A DNA stretch of 64,000 bases. It comes from Myxococcus landrumus (GTDB lineage Bacteria > Myxococcota > Myxococcia > Myxococcales > Myxococcaceae). Shown here one piece after another: positions 35,250 through 43,922 of the stretch. The number at the start of each line of letters is the position of its first letter. Position 1 is the stretch's first letter. The notes below the pieces were generated by a model. That model saw only the letters and a list, made by a program, of their open reading frames with translations. It did not search any database and was not told where the DNA came from. The position numbers and the translations under genes are program-made. The stretch spans positions 4,476,001 to 4,540,000 of the forward strand of contig NZ_CP071091.1 in the NCBI RefSeq assembly GCF_017301635.1, given 5' to 3'.

Positions 35250-35277
35250 CTGTTGGAGGGCCCCTGTTGGAGAGGCC
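35250..35277 (+). repeat. Imperfect tandem repeat of 14 bases
   Basis: CTGTTGGAGGGCCC is followed at once by CTGTTGGAGAGGCC in the gap between the SDR gene and the next membrane protein. No function is evident. Confidence 0.5.
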
Positions 35278-35395
35278 ACTCCGTCAGCCAGCCAACGCGG
35301 CTCGTACCGGACTGTCGACACCTCCGCACGCCCGGCCCACGCGAGACAGCGGGCAATGTCATCCTGAGCCACGTCTCCGAACCCAAGGAGCCCCT

Positions 35396-35932
35396 GTGGA
35401 GCCCCTGAACCCTCCGCACCACCCGCTGGACGCGGCTCACGGCGATGCGGCCGGCTGGAGCCTTCCTCGAGACATCCTCCTCCCCGGTGTCATCACGGGC
35501 TTGTTCGGCGCGTTGTTCATGCTGGCGCTCGCGCTGCCCATGGGGGCGTTCCTCCACGGAGACGTCTGGTACGCGATGCGTCTGGTGGGAGGCGTCTTCT
35601 TCCGCGAGGCCCCCGTGGGCCCCTGGGCGGTGGTGCTGGGCCTGGCCGTGCACCTGACGACCGCGAGCGGCCTGGCCATCCTCTTCGCCCTGCTGCTGCC
35701 GCCCGGCGGCACCGCGATGGAGGCGCTGATGCTGGGGCTCTTGATGGGGCTGATGCTCCAGGCCGTCATTCCGCCGCTCATCGTCCCCTTCGCGTCACCA
35801 CCGCTGGCCAGGGAGGCACCCGACTCGGCGCTGTTCCTGCTGCACCTCGCCTTCGGTGCCTCGCTCACCGTCATCGTCCCGCTGCGGCGGCTGCCAGTGG
35901 TTCAGAAAGCGAATCCCACACCAACCCGGTAG
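35396..35932 (+). CDS. Small membrane protein of unknown function
   Basis: A 178-residue protein with GTG start six bases after AAGGAG. Four hydrophobic segments are predicted (ILLPGVITGLFGALFMLALA, GPWAVVLGLAVHLTTASGLAI, EALMLGLLMGLMLQAVIPPL and FLLHLAFGASLTVIV). Helix positions recall the small YqhR/DUF-type membrane proteins, but I cannot name a family. The 3' end overlaps the convergent caspase gene by 31 bases. Confidence 0.7.
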   Translation: MEPLNPPHHPLDAAHGDAAGWSLPRDILLPGVITGLFGALFMLALALPMGAFLHGDVWYAMRLVGGVFFREAPVGPWAVVLGLAVHLTTASGLAILFALLLPPGGTAMEALMLGLLMGLMLQAVIPPLIVPFASPPLAREAPDSALFLLHLAFGASLTVIVPLRRLPVVQKANPTPTR

Positions 35933-37503
35933 CCCGCGGAGAAGCCCTCCCGCGGCCCGCGGCCCTCGAAGTATTCCTCCAGCCGGTTCGCGGAGATGGA
36001 GTCCCGCATGCCCCGCTGCGTCGCGAACGAGTGGTCCGCCTTCAGTCCCAGCGAGAGGGCGAGCCTGTTCCAGAACAACAGCGTGTAGCCCACGTCGAGC
36101 CCCACGTTCAGGGTGACGAACGTCTCGTCGCCGCCCACGAACACGCCCCGAACCTGCGCGACGTGACTGCCCACTCGCGCGCCCACGAAGGCGCCCTCCG
36201 GCGCGTTCCCGGACACGTGGTAGCGCGCGCCCACCTCCAACCCCAACCCCAGGAGGCTCTGCGTACCGTCCTCCTTCCAGCCACTGGGCTCCACCGCGAG
36301 CGCCCAGGACGAGTCGAGCGCCATGACCCACTCCAGATGCAACAGCACCGCGAACCCGAGCTCGAGCGGATGAAACATCACCACCCGCCGGGGCGCATCG
36401 CGGGGAAACAGGGCCCCCGTCTCCGTCGCCCCCTTGGAGGCGATGGAGGCGAAGCTCGCCGGCACCAGTCCCTCCTCATCGACCAGGAGCGACTGCTCCG
36501 GCTGCACGCTGAACTCCTGGACGGCGGGTGCGCTCGCGTCCTTGCGAATCAACAGGTAGCGCCCCGGACGCAGCGCGAGCTTCATCTGCCGCTCACCTCC
36601 AGCGAGCTCGAGGACACTGCGCCCCGTCGAGGCCTGGACGACCTCCAGCGGGCCCTTGCGCTGGCGCAGCACGACGATGCTGCCGCCTGTCTCCACGCGG
36701 GTGAGCGCCAGGTCCTCGCGCCCTCGGAGGTTCATGTCGAAGCTGGGATGTTGGAGCCTGTCGGCGAACAGCGCCGTGTCGCGGATGGTGAACTGCTTGG
36801 CGTAGGTGAAGGCCTCGATAAGCGACACCTCGCCATCCCCCGCGACATCGGCGGCGCCCCGCAGCCCCGCGACCAGGTGATGGGTGAAGAACGAGCCCTC
36901 CAGCGCCGCCGTCTCGTGCGCGTTCTCCAGACCAGAACTGGACGCGATAAGCACCGAGCCCGTGCTCTGGACCTCCAGCGGCACTCGGAGCGCGAAGGGC
37001 TCCGCGTCCGCGTGCAGCCCCTTGGCTTGAGTCCACCCACCGCCCCGGCACGCGTCGATGATGCCCAGCCGCACCGTGGCCGACGCACTCTCGATTCGCT
37101 GCTTCACCGCCGCGAGCGCCAGCGGCGCCCCACCCGGGTACAGCGAGAGCTGGTCCGCGTGGCCCGAGTAATAGAACAACAGCAGGGTCTGTCCCGAGGC
37201 CCCTCGGAGCTGTTCGAGCTTCTGGTCCAGCGCCGTGAGGAGGGCTTCCGGCGTCGGGTCCAACAACAGCTCGACATCGCCCGGCGCGAACTCCCCCACC
37301 TGGAGGAGCACGTCCATCATCCGGCGGGCATCCTCGTGTGCATAGCGCAACGCGGCCCGGCCCAGCACCGCGGCGTTGGCCCCCACCACGACCGCCACCC
37401 GCCGGGTGGGCCGTGCCTGCTCACGCGACACCACCGCCTCGGCCCGGGCCATCGCCCCCGACACCAGGACGAAGAGGAGACACAGGTACAAGAGCAGCCT
37501 CAT
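35902..37503 (-). CDS. Caspase-like peptidase (C14) with predicted C-terminal outer-membrane barrel
   Basis: A 533-residue exported protein. A signal peptide (LLLYLCLLFVLVSGAMARAE) leads to a caspase domain (about residues 33-260) with the catalytic dyad His in YYSGHAD (H115) and Cys in DACRGGG (C152), both intact. Residues ~270-360 form a beta-sandwich like carboxypeptidase-regulatory or PEGA domains. The last ~150 residues have alternating hydrophobic strands and end in the aromatic YRVGVGFAF, as in outer-membrane barrels (DUF3575-like). The protease would face the periplasm. It is the third gene of an ECF sigma, anti-sigma, caspase operon, each joined by ATGA overlaps. Substrate unknown. 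Confidence 0.85.
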   Translation of the reverse strand: MRLLLYLCLLFVLVSGAMARAEAVVSREQARPTRRVAVVVGANAAVLGRAALRYAHEDARRMMDVLLQVGEFAPGDVELLLDPTPEALLTALDQKLEQLRGASGQTLLLFYYSGHADQLSLYPGGAPLALAAVKQRIESASATVRLGIIDACRGGGWTQAKGLHADAEPFALRVPLEVQSTGSVLIASSSGLENAHETAALEGSFFTHHLVAGLRGAADVAGDGEVSLIEAFTYAKQFTIRDTALFADRLQHPSFDMNLRGREDLALTRVETGGSIVVLRQRKGPLEVVQASTGRSVLELAGGERQMKLALRPGRYLLIRKDASAPAVQEFSVQPEQSLLVDEEGLVPASFASIASKGATETGALFPRDAPRRVVMFHPLELGFAVLLHLEWVMALDSSWALAVEPSGWKEDGTQSLLGLGLEVGARYHVSGNAPEGAFVGARVGSHVAQVRGVFVGGDETFVTLNVGLDVGYTLLFWNRLALSLGLKADHSFATQRGMRDSISANRLEEYFEGRGPREGFSAGYRVGVGFAF

Positions 37504-38189
37504 GGCGCGTGACTCTTGGGCAGACGAAGCTCGACGGTCCAGAGCTTCATGCCTTGAGGCGCGAGCGGGAAGAGCTGGAGGGCCTCGGGTTCCGTCAAGG
37601 GCTCCTCGCTGAAGAGGACGCGCAGGTGCTCATCTCCTTCCGCCGCATCCACCCGCCAGCTCGCGGGCAACACCAGCGGAGCACCGGGCGTCAGCGGCCC
37701 CGCGAACAACAGGCTCCACCCCGACAGTCCTCCGGAATCCCACGCCCCCACGTACACGTAGCGGTGCGGCTCCGACACCACGCTCAAGCGGATGCGGTCC
37801 CCGGGCTGAAGCAGCGACTGCCCATCCCAGAGAAAGACCTGGTCGCCCCGCTTGAGATGCACCGCCACCACGGGGGTCCCCTTCGCGGCCACGGCGGGGG
37901 GCGGCAACGCATCCGGCTTCATCGACAGGACCACGGCCCCGGCGACCAAGGCCGCCGTCGCGGTCGCCGCCAGGAACCTCCCCCAGGGCCCTTCTCGGCC
38001 AAAAGACTCCACGCGGGCCGGTGGAGCCTCGCGCACCCACGCGGGGATGGGCTCGGCGTCCCGAGGCCGCAGCACATAGGCGCGGCACTCGGCACATGCC
38101 TCCAGGTGGGCGTCGAGCAACGCATCTCGGACGCCAAGCGCCGCGCGGTCCAGCGCGAGGAAGGACGGATGTCGTGAGGAAGGCGTCAT
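37500..38189 (-). CDS. Anti-sigma factor-like membrane protein with DUF4384-type periplasmic domain
   Basis: A 229-residue protein. The N-terminus has an anti-sigma zinc-finger pattern (HLEACAEC), then one membrane helix (FLAATATAALVAGAVVLSMK, about residues 72-91). The external domain (about 100-225) contains RLSVVSEPHRYVYVGAWDSG and LRVLFSEEPLT, like DUF4384 domains. It is expected to hold the ECF sigma factor encoded upstream at the membrane until a signal reaches the periplasmic domain. The start overlaps the sigma factor stop, and the end overlaps the caspase start, so all three are tightly coupled. Confidence 0.82.
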   Translation of the reverse strand: MTPSSRHPSFLALDRAALGVRDALLDAHLEACAECRAYVLRPRDAEPIPAWVREAPPARVESFGREGPWGRFLAATATAALVAGAVVLSMKPDALPPPAVAAKGTPVVAVHLKRGDQVFLWDGQSLLQPGDRIRLSVVSEPHRYVYVGAWDSGGLSGWSLLFAGPLTPGAPLVLPASWRVDAAEGDEHLRVLFSEEPLTEPEALQLFPLAPQGMKLWTVELRLPKSHAP

Positions 38190-38713
38190 GTGCCGAGCAT
38201 CCTCCGCAGTTGTTCCACCTGTTCATCGAGCCGCTGGAGGAGCCGCCGCACCGTGCGCTCGGACACCTGGAGCACCTCCGCGATTTCTTCCTGCGTCATG
38301 CCATCCAACCGGCTCATCAACGCCGCCTCCAGCGCATCCGTGGGCAGGTGCCTGGCGAGGGCCTCGAGTTCCTGGCGCTGCTCCGCCAGGGTCTCCACGG
38401 AGCGCTCCCGCTGCGGGCTCATGAGCGCCATCCGCTCCACCCGAAGGGGCTGGCTTCGGCGTGCGCGGAGCTTGTCCACGGCCAGGTTCGTACTCGTCCG
38501 ATAGATCCACGCCGTCGCCCACTGCGCGTCCTTCGTCACCAGCCCTGACTGCCACAGCCGGATGAAGGTCTCCTGCGCGACGTCCTGCGCCTCGTCGGAG
38601 TCACCCAACATCCGGCGACACTTGTCGCGGATGAGGGGGAAGTAGCGCCGATAGGCACTCTGGATGTCAGCGGCCACGGCGCGTGGGGCTCCCGCAAAGG
38701 CGAAGTCGTCCAA
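38186..38713 (-). CDS. ECF-type sigma-70 factor
   Basis: A 175-residue sigma factor. Region 2 is seen from about residue 17 (YRRYFPLIRDKCRRMLGDSD, followed by DVAQETFIRLW), and region 4 near the end (LDGMTQEEIAEVLQVSERTV, a helix-turn-helix). The start is TTG 38713 with no strong ribosome site; there is no ATG or GTG nearby in frame, so the true start is somewhat uncertain. It is the first gene of the anti-sigma/caspase operon and probably drives its own promoter in the 169-base gap toward the receptor gene. Targets beyond the operon unknown. Confidence 0.85.
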   Translation of the reverse strand: MDDFAFAGAPRAVAADIQSAYRRYFPLIRDKCRRMLGDSDEAQDVAQETFIRLWQSGLVTKDAQWATAWIYRTSTNLAVDKLRARRSQPLRVERMALMSPQRERSVETLAEQRQELEALARHLPTDALEAALMSRLDGMTQEEIAEVLQVSERTVRRLLQRLDEQVEQLRRMLGT

Positions 38714-38882
38714 GGGAAACGAACAGGGCCCTGAAAAGCGGCCAGGAAATCTCGCGGCGCGTTTCTAGCGGAGAAGGTGGCCGGATTCCCGTCCCTCCAC
38801 CGTTCCCTCCACGAACCCTCGACGGCGTCTTCGAGGGAGCCGCGTCACTCCTCCGCGCCCCAGGGCGCAGCCCGAGAGCCCC

Positions 38883-41648
38883 ATGCCCCGGCCTCCGCCG
38901 GCGCCCTTCATCCCAAGGGCCGCCCTCTTTCTATGCTTCATCGCCCACGCCGCCCTGGCCCAGGGCGTGGTGCCTTCAGCCCCCCAGGTCGTCGAGTTCG
39001 ACATCCAGACCACCGACGCGGGCCTGAGCATCTCCGAATCCCCCCATCCGGGCGAGGACGCGGGGACCGTCGAGCTCATTCCTCCCACGCTCGTCACCCA
39101 CTCTCCGGCCCGCCATCCCGAGGGGCTCGAGGACACGACCACCGCCGTCCCGCTCGAGCTGCTGGTGGATGAGCAGGGCGCGGTGAGCGAGGCCCGGGTC
39201 ACCGAGAGCCTGGACCCGAGGTTCTCGGCCGCCGCGCTCTCGGCGGCCCAGGGCCTGCGCTTCTCTCCCGCGCGGCTGCGCGAGCGCCCCGTCGCGGTGC
39301 GCATGCGCTTCGTCTACTACTTCCAAGGCAGGGCCCAGGCTCCTCCTCGAGCGTGGATTCACGGCCACGTGCGGGCCCGCGGCTCACGCCGGCCGTTGCT
39401 CGACGCCACGCTCCACATCTCCGGGCAGTCACTCCCCATCTCGCCCGACGCGCAGGGAGACTTCGAGCTCCCGCTCCCCACCGGTCCGCACACGATTGAA
39501 GTCCGCGCTCCCGGCTACAAACCCACCACCTTCCAGGAGACCCTCACCGACGGCCAACGGCTCACCGTCATCTATCGATTGGAGCCCCTGCGGCTCAATC
39601 CCTACGAGACCCTGGTGAGGGATGAGCGCCCGCGCACGGAGGTGACGCGCATCACCTTGCATGAGCAGGAGATTCGCGAGGTGCCTGGGACCCAGGGCGA
39701 CCCGTTCCGGGTGGTGATGTTGATGCCGGGCGTGGGGGGCCTCGCGTCCGGCCTGGGGCATCCCGTCATCCGAGGAGGCCAGCCCGCCTCCACGGGGTTC
39801 TTCCTCGACGGAGTGCGAGTCCCCACGCTCTATCACCTGTTCGTGGGCCCTGCCGTCGTGCAGCCCGAGTTCATCGACACCCTGGACTTCCATCCGGGCG
39901 CGCCGCCAGTCCAGTACGGGCGGCTCCTGGGAGGTGTCGTCGAGGGGCGCGTGTCGCGTCCTCGCGAGGACCGCCTGCACGTCTCCGCGGCCCTGGACTT
40001 CATCAACAGCAGCCTCCTCGTCGAGGTCCCCATCGCCTCCACGGGCACCCACGTCACCCTCGCGGGCCGCGTGAGCTACACCGGCCTGCTGTTGACGCTG
40101 GCCTCCAAGGTCGCCGCGCAAAAGGGCGCGGAGAGCATCGATGCCCGGTTCTGGGACTACCAGGCGCGCATCGAGCAGCGAGTGGGTGATGGAAGGCTGC
40201 GCCTGTTGGCCCTGGGCAGCTCCGACACGCTGGCCGAGCGCGCGCCCACCCAGCCCCAACGCGTGCCGGGACTGGACATCCCTCAAGACCCCATCGACGG
40301 CGTGGGGGTCCTCTCCCGCTTCCACCGGATGGACCTGCGAGGAACCCATCCGCTGGCGGGAGGGGAGCTGGAGGTGGGCCTCACCGCGGGCCTCGACGCG
40401 CTGAGCTTCACCTGGGAGCGCGGTCCGCCGCGAGTCCCCATTGGCGAGTACACGTTGCGCGAGCAGAGCCTCGCCGGACGCCTGCGCTGGACGCGTGAAC
40501 TGGGGCAGACGCTGCGCCTCGCGTTGGGAGGGGACCTGGAGCACCGCCGCGCCACCGTCGTCGCTCGCGGCAACGGCGCCCCCGTGGGCTCCACGTATTT
40601 CGATGACGACGACCCACTCACCCGTCCCACGTCGGAGGCGCGGCTGAGCTCGGCCTTCGCGGAGGTGCGGTGGGCGCCCTCGCCGGACTGGATGGTGGTG
40701 CCCGGCGTGCGAGTGGATGCCTATCAACTCCTCGGAGAGGTCACCCACACGACGCTGGAGCCGAGGCTCGCGGTGCGCCATGCCTTGACGCAGACGCTCG
40801 TGCTCAAGGCCGGCGCGGGCCTCTTCCATCAAGCGCCCACCGTGCTCGTGCACATGCCGGTGATGGACACCTCCGCGCTCCGCCACGGCCTCCAGGAAGC
40901 GCTTCAGTTCGACGTGGGCGCCGAGTGGAAGCCCCACGAAGCGTGGGAGTTCAACGCCGACGTCTTCTACAACCCGCTGCTCCGCTCGGTGGAGTTCGAC
41001 GTCCGGCAAGCACTCAACCTCCGCCGCCGGGGCGTCACCGCCGAGCCGCCTCCCACCGCGAGTGGCGAGGCGTATGGCTTCGAGCTGATGGCCCGCCACC
41101 CCTTGGGGGGTAACTGGTTCGGCTGGGCTTCGTACAGCTTCCTGCAGAGCCGGCGGCGGCTGCGCATCGACCGGTACGACGACCAGAACCAGCGCGTCGC
41201 GAGCGAGGAGGCCACGGTGCCATTTGCCTTCGAACAGGCGCACGTCTTCAACGCGGCCCTCAGCTACAAGTTCGACGGCGGCTACACCGTGGGCGCGGTG
41301 CTGCACTTCAACACCGGACGCCCCGAGACGGGCGAACTCACACCGCACCCCATGCGCGCGGGCCTGGATGACGAGGGCCAACCGAAGTGGGTGCGACAAG
41401 ACCGGGACAAGGTCGGACGCCTTCCGTCCTACTGGCGGGTGGACCTGCGCGCCGCCAAGGCGTGGGCACTGGATGACCTCACCCTGGAGCTCTCGCTGGA
41501 CCTGCTGAACGCGTCCCTCCAGCAGGAGGTCCTCTTCTACGAATACGTCTCCGAGCAGACCGCACCGGAATCCCCCCCGACGCTGAGGCGCGCTCCGCGT
41601 GGCTTCCCCGTCATCCTCCCCATGCTGGGGTTGAAAGGCACGTACTGA
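38883..41648 (+). CDS. TonB-dependent receptor with its own TonB C-terminal domain
   Basis: A 921-residue outer-membrane receptor. After a signal peptide (ALFLCFIAHAALAQG) comes a TonB-C-like domain (about residues 60-150; VPLELLVDEQGAVSEARVTE and FSAAALSAAQGLRFSPARL), then a carboxypeptidase-regulatory beta-sandwich (about 158-235), a plug (VMLMPGVGGLASGLGHPVIRGG) and a large barrel ending in the aromatic LGLKGTY. TonB-C domains normally belong to the periplasmic energiser and not to the receptor, so this fusion is notable, although other myxobacterial receptors have it. The next gene starts two bases after the stop and encodes a lipoprotein that may be its surface partner. Confidence 0.88.
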   Translation: MPRPPPAPFIPRAALFLCFIAHAALAQGVVPSAPQVVEFDIQTTDAGLSISESPHPGEDAGTVELIPPTLVTHSPARHPEGLEDTTTAVPLELLVDEQGAVSEARVTESLDPRFSAAALSAAQGLRFSPARLRERPVAVRMRFVYYFQGRAQAPPRAWIHGHVRARGSRRPLLDATLHISGQSLPISPDAQGDFELPLPTGPHTIEVRAPGYKPTTFQETLTDGQRLTVIYRLEPLRLNPYETLVRDERPRTEVTRITLHEQEIREVPGTQGDPFRVVMLMPGVGGLASGLGHPVIRGGQPASTGFFLDGVRVPTLYHLFVGPAVVQPEFIDTLDFHPGAPPVQYGRLLGGVVEGRVSRPREDRLHVSAALDFINSSLLVEVPIASTGTHVTLAGRVSYTGLLLTLASKVAAQKGAESIDARFWDYQARIEQRVGDGRLRLLALGSSDTLAERAPTQPQRVPGLDIPQDPIDGVGVLSRFHRMDLRGTHPLAGGELEVGLTAGLDALSFTWERGPPRVPIGEYTLREQSLAGRLRWTRELGQTLRLALGGDLEHRRATVVARGNGAPVGSTYFDDDDPLTRPTSEARLSSAFAEVRWAPSPDWMVVPGVRVDAYQLLGEVTHTTLEPRLAVRHALTQTLVLKAGAGLFHQAPTVLVHMPVMDTSALRHGLQEALQFDVGAEWKPHEAWEFNADVFYNPLLRSVEFDVRQALNLRRRGVTAEPPPTASGEAYGFELMARHPLGGNWFGWASYSFLQSRRRLRIDRYDDQNQRVASEEATVPFAFEQAHVFNAALSYKFDGGYTVGAVLHFNTGRPETGELTPHPMRAGLDDEGQPKWVRQDRDKVGRLPSYWRVDLRAAKAWALDDLTLELSLDLLNASLQQEVLFYEYVSEQTAPESPPTLRRAPRGFPVILPMLGLKGTY

Positions 41649-41649
41649 C

Positions 41650-42960
41650 ATGCGCCCCTGGTCCCTGGGACTCCTCCTGGCCGCGCTGTGCGGCACGGGC
41701 TGTGAGCCGTTCCCCGATTCGCCCGTCTACTTCTATGGCCTGGCGCTCCGGGAGGACGGCACTCCGTTCAGCCACACCGAGCTGCGCGTGGATGGCGCGC
41801 GCCCTCGCTCATTCTCGGCGCCCCAAGATGCCCCCGACTTCATTCCCCACAGCGAGTCGACCACCCACGCCAACGGCGCCTTCGCGCTGCAAGTCCTCGC
41901 GGGAGACATCCAGAGCAGGGTCGAGGGAAGGAACTCGCGCTTGCGCTCCACGTTCCGCGAGCGATACCGCGTGGCCACACCCCTGGAGAACGGCCGGGGC
42001 GCGTTCATCTCCTTCACGCTGCTCAATGGCGGAGGTGACTCCGAGCTCCCGGTGATGCGGACGTGGGCCGCGAACCTGGCGCTGAGCGGGTCGGCGGAGG
42101 GCCTCGCGCTGACGTTCGCGCCGCTTCCCCCCGAGCCCCAAGCCCCCCTGGGAGTCGTCGTGGATGAAGACGCACTCCCGCCAGGGGTCCCCGCGCCGAG
42201 GTCGGCGTTGATTCCCCTCTCCACGCTGGAGCTGCACGGCGCCACGGGGCTCCTCTGGCAGGAGTCCGAGGTGAGCTCTCCCAGGCGGCTCCCTCCATGG
42301 CTGCTCGAGGACTTCGCCTCGGTCGAGGCCCAGGTGCGGGTGATGAGCGCGGGCCGGTGGAACCGGACGCCCGTCACCGCGCCAGAGTCCTGGCTCTTGT
42401 TCCGGCTCGAATGGCGAAGCGAGCGACTGGCCCTCCCCGCGGGCTCGCTGCGCCCCGTCAGCCGAGGCGCGGCGTGCTACCCGACGCTGCCCGCGCCCTG
42501 CCCCTTCACGGACGGAGCGCTCGCCCCGCATTCCCCCGAGAAGCTCTGGCCCAGACCCACTCCGACAACGGAGTCCGTGCGCGTCGGCGTCCGGCTCGAC
42601 ACGCCCACGCGTGTCTCCCGCCTGGTGGTGCGCGAGCTGAGGACCTCCGCGGAGGAGCTCGTCATCGAAGGCAGCGAGGATGGGGAACAGTGGAGTGAAC
42701 TCGCGCGGCGAACCCTGGCGCCCCAGGACGACCGGCAGACCACGGGTCGCAACTTCCGGGAGGACGGCCACGCGGACAGCCCGTGGGACCCGCCCCTGTT
42801 GTCGAGCCGGCTCAGGCCGCGATTCTTCCTCGACCTCCCCCTGCCGGACGCCCGCCCGCTCCGCTTCATCCGCCTCTCCCCCGTCTGGGGCGGTAACCGC
42901 CTCGTCGGTGTCGAGGCCCTCGCGGAGTTGTCCCTCTTCGAAGCGGCGAGCCCCCCATAG
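41650..42960 (+). CDS. Secreted lipoprotein with discoidin-like C-terminal domain
   Basis: A 436-residue protein with a lipoprotein signal (LLLAALCGTGC, Cys 18). The N-terminal part starts with a YFYGLALREDGTPF strand typical of carboxypeptidase-regulatory folds. The last ~130 residues (SVRVGVRLDTPTRVSRLVVR, later RPLRFIRLSPVWGG) look like an F5/8 type C (discoidin) sugar-binding domain. It starts 2 bases after the TonB-dependent receptor and is clearly co-translated with it, suggesting a surface lipoprotein that captures the ligand. It ends just before a convergent acetyltransferase gene. Confidence 0.78.
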   Translation: MRPWSLGLLLAALCGTGCEPFPDSPVYFYGLALREDGTPFSHTELRVDGARPRSFSAPQDAPDFIPHSESTTHANGAFALQVLAGDIQSRVEGRNSRLRSTFRERYRVATPLENGRGAFISFTLLNGGGDSELPVMRTWAANLALSGSAEGLALTFAPLPPEPQAPLGVVVDEDALPPGVPAPRSALIPLSTLELHGATGLLWQESEVSSPRRLPPWLLEDFASVEAQVRVMSAGRWNRTPVTAPESWLLFRLEWRSERLALPAGSLRPVSRGAACYPTLPAPCPFTDGALAPHSPEKLWPRPTPTTESVRVGVRLDTPTRVSRLVVRELRTSAEELVIEGSEDGEQWSELARRTLAPQDDRQTTGRNFREDGHADSPWDPPLLSSRLRPRFFLDLPLPDARPLRFIRLSPVWGGNRLVGVEALAELSLFEAASPP

Positions 42961-42969
42961 GCCCCGCCT

Positions 42970-43464
42970 CTATTCCTTCAGGAACTCGCGCATCACCTCC
43001 GGCGCCCAGCGAAACACCGTCTTCTCACCCGAAGTTGCACCCAACCGTTTGTAGAAGGCCCGCGCCGAGTCATTGTCTGGATACATCTCCCAACGCACGG
43101 GCACCCCCTCGGCGGAGCCCACCTCCGCCAGATGGCGCATCAGCGCGAGGCCCAACCCCAAGCCTCGCGCGCTCTGACGCACGTAGAGGTCATCCAGACG
43201 CAGCACCCGCGAGTCGACCCACGGCATGAAGTCCACGGTGTAGCTCGCGAAGCCGACGACTCCGTCCGGCCCCTCCACCAGCGCGCCCCGAAGCATGGGC
43301 GGCTGAGCCGCCAGCGCCTCACGCAAACGGGGCTCCGTCGCGCGCATGTATTGAGCAAGCCCCTGGTACTCCGCGAACTCGCGCAGCAGGGACAGAAGCA
43401 AGGGCGCATCCTCTTCGGTGGCCACTCGAACACGATACGAATCAGGATGTTTCACGAAGCGCAT
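42970..43464 (-). CDS. GNAT acetyltransferase
   Basis: A 164-residue N-acetyltransferase. RVRVATEEDAPLLLSLLREF is the usual first strand-helix; LDDLYVRQSARGLGLGLALM is the acetyl-CoA loop, followed by NDSARAFYKRLGATSGEKTV. The frame is open 11 codons further to 43497; ATG 43464 is chosen because TGGAG lies at a usable distance and the fold starts right after it. It is the last gene of a three-gene minus-strand run behind an AraC regulator. Substrate unknown. Confidence 0.82.
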   Translation of the reverse strand: MRFVKHPDSYRVRVATEEDAPLLLSLLREFAEYQGLAQYMRATEPRLREALAAQPPMLRGALVEGPDGVVGFASYTVDFMPWVDSRVLRLDDLYVRQSARGLGLGLALMRHLAEVGSAEGVPVRWEMYPDNDSARAFYKRLGATSGEKTVFRWAPEVMREFLKE

Positions 43465-43515
43465 GCGACTGAACTCCACGACATCAGGGGTTTCCAAGCG
43501 ATACCGCCGCGCCCG

Positions 43516-43866
43516 TCAGCGCTTCTCCAGCATCGGGCGCGGGTCGAACGTGACGCGGATGTGCGTGATGAGTCCGTCTTCGACATGGCTCCAGTTCGCC
43601 ACCTGCACGGGGGCCTTGTCGAAGGGATGGATTTCAAACCACGTCAGCACGTCGTTGCCGTCCACGAAGCGGTGCAGCACCCTCATGCGGGGTGACACCT
43701 TCCACATCCCGTGGACCAGCCCCTGCACACAGGCCTCCACCCCCTCCACCGATGCCAGCACCCCTTCGAAGCGCACACCCGGCGCGAGCGTGCCGCGAAC
43801 CTTCGCCTCGTCCTTCGTGCTCCACGCGTCGAAGTACGCCTTCACCACATCCGAGGGATTCTTCAT
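43516..43866 (-). CDS. SnoaL/NTF2-like protein
   Basis: A 116-residue single cone-fold protein. It begins DVVKAYFDAWSTKDEAKVRG and carries the mid-region VEGVEACVQGLVHGM and the later ILTWFEIH-type strand (VLTWFEIHPFDKAPVQVANW), the usual SnoaL-like plan. ATG 43866 follows AGGAGG at good spacing; upstream in-frame residues do not belong. It may be a small isomerase, a hydrolase or a binding protein; the sequence does not decide. Confidence 0.82.
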   Translation of the reverse strand: MKNPSDVVKAYFDAWSTKDEAKVRGTLAPGVRFEGVLASVEGVEACVQGLVHGMWKVSPRMRVLHRFVDGNDVLTWFEIHPFDKAPVQVANWSHVEDGLITHIRVTFDPRPMLEKR

Positions 43867-43922
43867 GTCCAGCCTCCTGTGCGAGTGAAACAACCCTCCC
43901 TCCAGGCGGTGACACCGGTGTG

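Noticed and set aside
41650..42960. SusD-like protein next to the TonB-dependent receptor
   Set aside because: Position fits, but there is no helical TPR core; the C-terminal part looks discoidin-like.
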